Of a stretch of 38,470 bases of DNA, positions 31,786 to 38,470 are shown in pieces. Location of the stretch: the NCBI RefSeq assembly GCF_000526635.1, contig NZ_JAGL01000030.1:1-38470 (forward strand), given 5' to 3'. The position numbers and the translations under genes were made by a program. Position 1 is the first letter of the stretch; the number at the start of each line of letters is the position of its first letter. This stretch comes from Aminobacter sp. J41. GTDB taxonomy: Bacteria > Pseudomonadota > Alphaproteobacteria > Rhizobiales > Rhizobiaceae. The notes under the pieces are model-generated. The model was not told where the DNA came from. It ran no database searches and saw nothing but the letters and a program-made list of their open reading frames with translations.

Positions 31786-31812
31786 GCAGCGGCGCTTGAC
31801 CGGCGCCGCTGC
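31786..31812 (+). terminator. Strong hairpin after arcA
   Basis: GCAGCGGCGC / GCGCCGCTGC, 10-bp perfect stem with a 7-base loop, 20 nt after the arcA stop. No T-run follows. It may protect the arcDA message or reduce read-through into the acyl-CoA synthetase gene. Confidence 0.55.
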
Positions 31813-31867
31813 AGGAGAACTCTCTTCGGTACAGCACGATTTCACGACTCGCAGGGAAGGAACTGCC

Positions 31868-34555
31868 GTGACGATCCGAAACCTGAACCACGCGTTCCAG
31901 CCGAAATCCGTTGTCGTCATCGGAGCTTCGGGAAAGCCGGGGTCGCTCGGCGCGGCGGTCCTGAAGAACATCATCGATGGCGGGTTTGGGGGCGATATCT
32001 GGCCGGTCAACCCTCGGTATCAGGAACTGGCCGGCCGGCGCTGCTATGCCTCGGTGAAGGACATCCCGGAGGTGCCGGACCTTGCCGTCATCATGACGCC
32101 TGCCCCGACTGTCCCCGGACTCGTCAGCGAACTTGGCGAGAAGGGTACGCGCGCCGCCGTCGTCATTACCGCCGGCATCACAAAGGCCAACGGCCTGCGG
32201 CAGAAGATGCTTGATGCCGCCAAGCCCCATCTGCTCCGCATCATTGGTCCGAACGGCATTGGCCTGATGCTGCCGCCGCACAAGCTCAACGCGGGCTTCT
32301 TCCACATGCCGGCCAAACCCGGCGACATCGCCCTCCTGTCGCAGTCGGGCGCGGTGGCAGCTTCGTTGATCGACTGGGCAGTCGCCAATGACGTCGGCTT
32401 CTCGCACATCGTTTCGCTCGGAGACATGGCGGACGTCGACATCGGCGACTGCATCGACATGCTGGCGGGCGACCCGAACACCCGCGCGATCCTGCTCTAT
32501 CTCGAGTCGATCCCGCATCCGCGCAAGTTCATGTCGGCCGCCCGCGCTGCATCGCGGGTAAAGCCGGTGATCGCCATCAAGCCCGGCCGCCACGCGGAGG
32601 CTGCTAAGGCGGCGGCGACCCATACCGGCGCGCTCGCAGGCGTTGACCGCGTGGTGGATGCCGTGCTGCGACGCGCTGGCGTTGTGCGCGTCATCGAGCT
32701 TGCCGAGCTTTTCAACGCCACCGAAACGCTTGCCCGCTTCTCGCCGCTGGAGCGGGCGCGAGTGGGAATTGTCACCAATGGCGGCGGCGCCGGCGTGCTG
32801 GCGGTCGATCGGATGATGGATTTCGGTGCTGAACTTGCGGAACTCTCCCCCGCGACGATCGAAAAGCTCGATCGCCCCATGTCGTCCAACTGGTCGCGAG
32901 CCAATCCGGTCGACATCATCGGCGACGCGCTGCCGGAGCAGTACCGCACGGCCGTCGAGCTGGTCGTGGCAGACCCCGGTGTTGACGTGCTCCTGGTGAT
33001 GAACTGCCCGACGGGAATGGCATCTTCCGCCGACGCGGCCGCGGCCGTTGCCTCTCTGGCCGAGAAGGGAATGATCCACAGCAAGCCGGTCCTCTCCTGC
33101 TGGCTCGGCCAGGCGACCGCCCGGAAGGGGCGCGAGATCCTGCAGGCGGCGGGTGTCGCCAGTTATGAAACTCCGGCGGCTGCGGCTGCCGCGGTGGCCT
33201 ATCTGACCCGGTGGTCGCAGTCGCAACAGGCCGTGCGGCGGGTACCAGCGGCCGCAGGCGAGGCGGCTACCGACCGCGCGGCGGCACTCGCCATCTTCCG
33301 GCAGGTTGCTGCCGAGGGCCGCACCATGCTGACCGAGCCAGAGGCGAAGGCCGTGGCGGCTGCCTATGGCATTCTGGTGCCGGAGACGCTGGTCGCCCAT
33401 ACCCCTGTGGAGGTCGAAGAGTTCGCGGGACGGCTGCTTGAGACCTCGCGCAAGGTTGCGGTGAAGCTGTTGTCGAAGACCGTGACGCACAAGTCAGATG
33501 TCGGCGGCGTGGTCCTCAGCCTCGAAACACCCGCCCAGGCACGCGAGGCGGCCGAGGGGATCGAACGGCGCCTGCGCGAGCATGTGCCGGACGGTATTAT
33601 CGACGGCTTCTCTGTCCAGCCGATGATCGAGCGCAAGACGGCGCAGGAGCTGATCCTCGGCCTCAGCCACGACGTCATGTTCGGTCCGGTGGTGCTGTTT
33701 GGTGCGGGCGGCGTTGCCGTCGAGGTGATGGACGACACGGCGATTGCGCTGCCGCCGCTCGACGATTTTCTGGCTGGCAAGCTGATCGACCAAACGCGCA
33801 TTGCGCGGCTGTTGGCAGGCTTCCGCGACCGCAAGCCTGCGGACCGGGCGGCGATCATCGGCGCGCTGAAGGGGCTGTCGCAGCTGATCGTCGATTTCCC
33901 CTGCGTGAAGGCGGTCGATATCAATCCGCTGCTTGCCGACAGCGAAGGCGTTGTCGCGCTTGACGCGCGTATTGAGATTGACCCCGCCGCTGTGGAGCAG
34001 CCGGGGCCCAACCCGAAGCTGATCATCCGGCCGTATCCCGGCTCCTGGGCGACCGACGTGACGGTACGCGGACACCGCTACCACCTTCGCCCGATCCGCC
34101 CGGCCGACGTAGACCTCTATCCCGAGTTTCTCTCTCGGACGACCGCAGCCGACCTTCGCCTGCGTTTCCACGGCTCAGTCAATGCCTTCTCCGATCGGTT
34201 GCTAATCCGCCTGACCCAGCTCGACTACGACCGAGAGATGGCATTCGTCGCGCTGGACGAGGAGGGCAAGCTCGGTGGTGTCGCGCGGCTGGCAAGCGAT
34301 CCGGACCACGAGACCGCCGAATATGCGATCTTGGTGCGCAGTGATCTGCAGGGGCAGGGGCTCGGCTGGGCGCTCCTCAACCGGCTGATCGAATACGCCA
34401 AGGCTGATGGCCTCAGGCGCATCGAAGGCCAGGTGCTGAGCGTCAACACGACGATGCTGCACATGTGCCGCCAGCTCGGCTTCCAGCTCACCGACGACCC
34501 GGACGACGACGGCACCATCCGCGCCGCGCTGGAGCTCGATCCCGCCCGCGGTTAG
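31868..34555 (+). CDS. ADP-forming acyl-CoA synthetase fused to a GNAT acetyltransferase (Pat-like)
   Basis: An 895-residue three-part protein. The CoA-binding domain (about 10-105) begins FQPKSVVVIGASGKPGSLG. The succinyl-CoA-ligase-like part follows, with His252 in ATHTGALAGVD at the phosphohistidine position. An ATP-grasp domain (about 475-690) contains AVKLLSKTVTHKSDVGGVVL. A C-terminal GNAT domain (about 730-890) has the acetyl-CoA loop LQGQGLGWALLNRLIEYAK. This is the layout of protein lysine acetyltransferase Pat/YfiQ, which switches off acetyl-CoA synthetase. Because the His is retained, ADP-forming synthetase activity (acyl-CoA to acid with ATP gain) may also remain. A GTG at 31868 with GGGAAGGA before it is the best start. 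The gene follows arcA by 102 nt. Confidence 0.87.
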   Translation: MTIRNLNHAFQPKSVVVIGASGKPGSLGAAVLKNIIDGGFGGDIWPVNPRYQELAGRRCYASVKDIPEVPDLAVIMTPAPTVPGLVSELGEKGTRAAVVITAGITKANGLRQKMLDAAKPHLLRIIGPNGIGLMLPPHKLNAGFFHMPAKPGDIALLSQSGAVAASLIDWAVANDVGFSHIVSLGDMADVDIGDCIDMLAGDPNTRAILLYLESIPHPRKFMSAARAASRVKPVIAIKPGRHAEAAKAAATHTGALAGVDRVVDAVLRRAGVVRVIELAELFNATETLARFSPLERARVGIVTNGGGAGVLAVDRMMDFGAELAELSPATIEKLDRPMSSNWSRANPVDIIGDALPEQYRTAVELVVADPGVDVLLVMNCPTGMASSADAAAAVASLAEKGMIHSKPVLSCWLGQATARKGREILQAAGVASYETPAAAAAAVAYLTRWSQSQQAVRRVPAAAGEAATDRAAALAIFRQVAAEGRTMLTEPEAKAVAAAYGILVPETLVAHTPVEVEEFAGRLLETSRKVAVKLLSKTVTHKSDVGGVVLSLETPAQAREAAEGIERRLREHVPDGIIDGFSVQPMIERKTAQELILGLSHDVMFGPVVLFGAGGVAVEVMDDTAIALPPLDDFLAGKLIDQTRIARLLAGFRDRKPADRAAIIGALKGLSQLIVDFPCVKAVDINPLLADSEGVVALDARIEIDPAAVEQPGPNPKLIIRPYPGSWATDVTVRGHRYHLRPIRPADVDLYPEFLSRTTAADLRLRFHGSVNAFSDRLLIRLTQLDYDREMAFVALDEEGKLGGVARLASDPDHETAEYAILVRSDLQGQGLGWALLNRLIEYAKADGLRRIEGQVLSVNTTMLHMCRQLGFQLTDDPDDDGTIRAALELDPARG

Positions 34556-34560
34556 CGAGA

Positions 34561-34574
34561 TTGATCGCCGTCAA
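34561..34574 (+). promoter_or_regulatory. FixK/FNR-type box upstream of ftsH
   Basis: TTGATCGCCGTCAA: TTGAT and GTCAA half-sites. Its centre is 66 nt before the GTG at 34634, giving a leader of about 25 nt if activation is from -41.5. It begins 6 nt after the preceding stop codon. Confidence 0.75.
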
Positions 34575-34633
34575 CCAAAGTTCCATATCGGCATGGCACT
34601 AAGCTTCGTGCGCAATCTCGAGGGTTGACTGCC

Positions 34634-36454
<1,821 letters not shown>

Positions 36455-36544
36455 AAGGTCGGCGGCGTTCGCCTTCTCAAGATGATGCAGGGGAACAGGG
36501 CAGATTGCTGCCCGGAGGATTCGGGCTGATCGATCAAGGCCGCC

Positions 36545-36584
36545 AAAAAGGTCACATCGGTGCGCGGGGTCTGGCGCACCGATG
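36545..36584 (-). terminator. Intrinsic terminator after the Hsp20 gene
   Basis: On the minus strand an 11-bp perfect stem (CATCGGTGCGC / GCGCACCGATG, 8-base loop, 36555-36584) is followed by TGACCTTTTT. It lies 8 nt after the Hsp20 stop. Confidence 0.75.
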
Positions 36585-36592
36585 CTCGACCG

Positions 36593-37102
36593 TCATGATG
36601 CAGCTTTGATGTCGATCTTTTTCTCAGCCTTTGCCTCGGCCGTTTTCGGCAGTTTCACCGTCAGCACGCCCTTGGTGAAGATGGCGTCGATCTTCTCGGC
36701 GTCGACGCCGTCAGGCACGCGGAAGCTGCGCTGGAAAGAGCCATAACGGCGCTCCGACAAGTAGTAGTCCTTCTGCTTGTCCTCGTGCTGCTCCGACTTC
36801 TCGCCCTTGATGGTGAGCGTGTTGTTGGCGAGCTTTATCTCGACGTCTTTTTCGTCGAGGCCCGGTAGTTCCGCGGTTATCTCATAGGCATCGTCCTTCT
36901 CGACGACATCGATTGCCGGGGCGAACTGCCAGTTGGCGTTCGCTACACGCGGCACTTCGAAGCCGAGGAAGCGCGACGGCAGCCGCCAGTCCTCGAAAAG
37001 CCGGTCGATCTCGCGGCGCAGGCTCTCGAACGGGGCCCAGTCGTGGATCTTCGCAGGAGATTCAGGCTTCTTGACGGGGATGTTGGTGGCATCATCAGCC
37101 AT
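36593..37102 (-). CDS. Small heat-shock protein, Hsp20/alpha-crystallin family
   Basis: A 169-residue chaperone. After an N-terminal arm (PFESLRREIDRLFEDW), the alpha-crystallin domain spans about residues 58-155: PAIDVVEKDDAYEITAELPG, IKLANNTLTIKGEK, YYLSERRYGSFQRSFRVPDG, and the closing GVLTVKLPKTAEAKAEKK. It holds unfolding proteins without using ATP. The N-terminal arm and GLDEKDVEIKL pattern resemble the plant-type class A proteins of rhizobia. GAGGAG is seen before the ATG at 37102. It sits tail to tail with ftsH. A TTGATG-type box lies far upstream (37320), leaving a leader of about 180 nt. Confidence 0.92.
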   Translation of the reverse strand: MADDATNIPVKKPESPAKIHDWAPFESLRREIDRLFEDWRLPSRFLGFEVPRVANANWQFAPAIDVVEKDDAYEITAELPGLDEKDVEIKLANNTLTIKGEKSEQHEDKQKDYYLSERRYGSFQRSFRVPDGVDAEKIDAIFTKGVLTVKLPKTAEAKAEKKIDIKAAS

Positions 37103-37319
37103 TGGAGGACTCCTTTCTTGGCGAACATCCTCAGGTCCGCGTCCTCCGCAACTCCACCGATGGATCTCTCTGGAGGCGCGATCCGGAAGGCAGCGAACCT
37201 GCCTGCCGAACGTCGTCGCTGACTCAGGCGATCACGTGCCGACTCTTCGTTGGCTCTGCTTCGCTGATATGCTCGATCCGGCAGCAAGGTTAGCAAACCG
37301 CCTTTAACCTCTTCGTTCA

Positions 37320-37333
37320 TTGATGACCGTCAA
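37320..37333 (-). promoter_or_regulatory. FixK/FNR-type box between Hsp20 and host-attachment genes (left)
   Basis: TTGATGACCGTCAA: TTGAT and GTCAA half-sites. It could serve the leftward Hsp20 gene with a leader of roughly 180 nt; as a plus-strand site it would lie too far from 37541. Confidence 0.6.
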
Positions 37334-37420
37334 AAATGGACCGGTAGGAAAATTCTTGTTTTAATTCCGAAACTTAATCCTCTTAGGCACCGTGTTAATC
37401 ACGCATTCGCACTGCCGATT

Positions 37421-37434
37421 TTGACGACCGTCAA
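37421..37434 (+). promoter_or_regulatory. FixK/FNR-type box upstream of the host-attachment gene
   Basis: TTGACGACCGTCAA, perfect 5-bp arms. Its centre is about 113 nt before the ATG at 37541. The surrounding 37103-37540 stretch is AT-richer than its neighbours and holds no gene I can support. Confidence 0.7.
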
Positions 37435-37540
37435 AGCCGGCTCCCTCTACGTGATCTAGAGTTTGGGACGTCCGGGAAGGGCGCCGCCCGCAGGGAATTT
37501 GCGCCCACGCTGAACAAGCGGACAAAAGAAGAGGAAGACA

Positions 37541-37945
37541 ATGATCCTGTCAAATGGAACGACGGTCGCGGTGGTTGACGGCGGAAAGCTTCGACTGTTC
37601 CGGAACAAGGGCCACGAGCCGCAGGTCGAGCTGGCCTCCCTGCCTGAGCCGGAACTGCAGCCTGCCAATGCAGGATCAGGAAATCATCACCGGACCGGCG
37701 CGAACAATCCGGACGACAACCGGCTGAAGGAAGACAATTTCGCCGCCGCGGCAGCCGAGTACCTCAACCGGCAGGCGCTCGCCGGTGCCATTGAGAAGCT
37801 TTATGTTGTTGCCGATCCGCGCACGCTCGGCGAGATGCGCCGCCGCTTCCACGACGTGCTGACCGCGAGGGTGGTGGGAAGTCTTGCCAAGGATCTGACG
37901 GGGCAGGGGCCGGAAGCGATCGCATCGGCGATCGTCCGCTCCTGA
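37541..37945 (+). CDS. Host-attachment family protein
   Basis: A 134-residue soluble protein of the family named after an Agrobacterium attachment gene, related to bacterial eRF1-like domains. Visible landmarks are GTTVAVVDGGKLRLFRNKG at the start, a variable middle, NFAAAAAEYLNRQ near 67, LYVVADPRTLGEMRRRFHD near 87, and VGSLAKDLTGQGPEAIASAI near 113. The name comes from an old phenotype; the biochemical role is unknown, and nothing here implies surface location because no signal peptide is seen. AGAGGAAG precedes the ATG. A perfect FixK-type box upstream links it with the low-oxygen set. Confidence 0.82.
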   Translation: MILSNGTTVAVVDGGKLRLFRNKGHEPQVELASLPEPELQPANAGSGNHHRTGANNPDDNRLKEDNFAAAAAEYLNRQALAGAIEKLYVVADPRTLGEMRRRFHDVLTARVVGSLAKDLTGQGPEAIASAIVRS

Positions 37946-38010
37946 CGAGAGCCTTCCTCCCTGCGCGCCGGGCTTGCGGCGCAGGCGGCCGATGGCAACA
38001 GCCGCGTCCA

Positions 38011-38460
38011 TGGGACGACGTGGAAGTCGCGCTGCGCACGGGCGACCTCGACGGCGTTGCCTGGTGCGGCTTCACCGAGACCTATGAAGTGGGTTGGGCG
38101 GACGTGTGCAAGTACGCGCTGTCGAACTCGGTCACCGGCGCCTGGTTTGGCTCCTACTTCGTCAACACCGAGAGCTGGAACAAGGTGCCGCCGCACCTGC
38201 AGCAGCTCTATCGCACGACGATTGACCAGTCGCACTACTACCGCAACGTCTGGTACTGGGGCGGCGAGGCACAGCTGCGCGTCCACGGCGAGAAGCTGGA
38301 GCAGACCGAGCTTCCGAAGGAAGAGTGGGCACAGATCGTCAAGGATGCCGAGAGCTTCTGGGACGAGATCGCGGGCGAATCCGAGCGCGCGCGCAAGGTC
38401 GTAAAGATCTTCAAGAAGTACGCTGCCGACCAGGAAAAGGCCGGCTACCCGTACCGCTAA
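38011..38460 (+). pseudogene. 5'-truncated TRAP transporter substrate-binding protein (DctP type)
   Basis: From about 38011 the frame reads WDDVEVALRTGDLDGVAWCG, then TETYEVGWADV, TGAWFGSYFVNTESWNKVP, and SHYYRNVWYWGGEAQLR, ending KAGYPYR. This is the C-terminal 150 residues of a DctP-family periplasmic binding protein. A full protein would be about 330-380 residues with a signal peptide; upstream DNA in all three frames shows neither. The surviving frame has no internal stop, so the loss looks recent or the piece is selected. No membrane TRAP genes are visible before the window ends at 38470. Confidence 0.75.
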
Positions 38461-38470
38461 GAGATATCAG

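Noticed and set aside
31772-33490. 572-codon minus-strand frame opposite the Pat-like gene
   Set aside because: Typical antisense composition and no motif, while the plus strand shows a clear three-domain protein.
37240-37300. Possible heat-shock sigma factor promoter (CTTG ... CATAT) for Hsp20
   Set aside because: The spacing between the two elements is too short for the consensus and the match is poor.

Overview
The window is about 38 kb of high-GC DNA with codon use and gene content typical of an alphaproteobacterium of the order Hyphomicrobiales (rhizobia and relatives). The main pointers are a FixL/FixJ/FixK oxygen-sensing cascade with a FixT-like protein, a host-attachment family protein, and Liv-type ABC and TRAP transporter genes. 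No rRNA, tRNA, CRISPR array, IS element or phage gene was seen.

Region 1 (about 1-16,480) is a catabolic locus. A TetR-type regulator, an iron-dependent alcohol dehydrogenase, a class III aminotransferase and the start of a GabD-like aldehyde dehydrogenase run leftward. A MaoC hydratase, an SDR dehydrogenase, a hotdog thioesterase and a thiolase run rightward from the regulator. After a bidirectional terminator, a leftward operon encodes a crotonase, a complete branched-chain-amino-acid-type ABC importer and a second thioesterase. A CaiC-like acyl-CoA ligase and an aldehyde dehydrogenase run rightward. The two divergent intergenic regions (3999-4016 and 13133-13150) carry nearly identical 18-bp palindromes, so all four transcription units probably answer to the TetR protein. 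The locus looks like uptake, CoA activation and beta-oxidation-type cleavage of an acid. It has no acyl-CoA dehydrogenase, and the substrate is unknown.

Region 2 (about 16,950-37,950) is an oxygen-responsive survival island. It encodes a PNPOx-like flavoprotein, a tandem universal stress protein, a P1B-type metal ATPase, a small c-type cytochrome, catabolic ornithine transcarbamylase and carbamate kinase, FixK, a FixT-like receiver protein, FixJ, heme-PAS FixL, a NOX-like ferric-reductase/flavoreductase, a YfcC/ArcD-like transporter, arginine deiminase, an ADP-forming acyl-CoA synthetase fused to a GNAT acetyltransferase, FtsH, Hsp20 and a host-attachment family protein. Ten 14-bp FNR/FixK-type palindromes (TTGNN-N4-NTCAA class, most reading TTGAC-N4-GTCAA) lie in front of these genes. 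Two tandem FixJ-like elements lie in front of fixK. Together these suggest one regulon: FixL senses low oxygen, FixJ activates fixK, and FixK activates fermentative ATP production from arginine, redox and metal handling, protein quality control and its own feedback inhibitor.

The ends and junctions show decay: an EAL-domain remnant between the two regions (16,755-16,949) and a 5'-truncated TRAP substrate-binding gene at the right edge. All functional statements come from reading motifs by eye. No database search was run.
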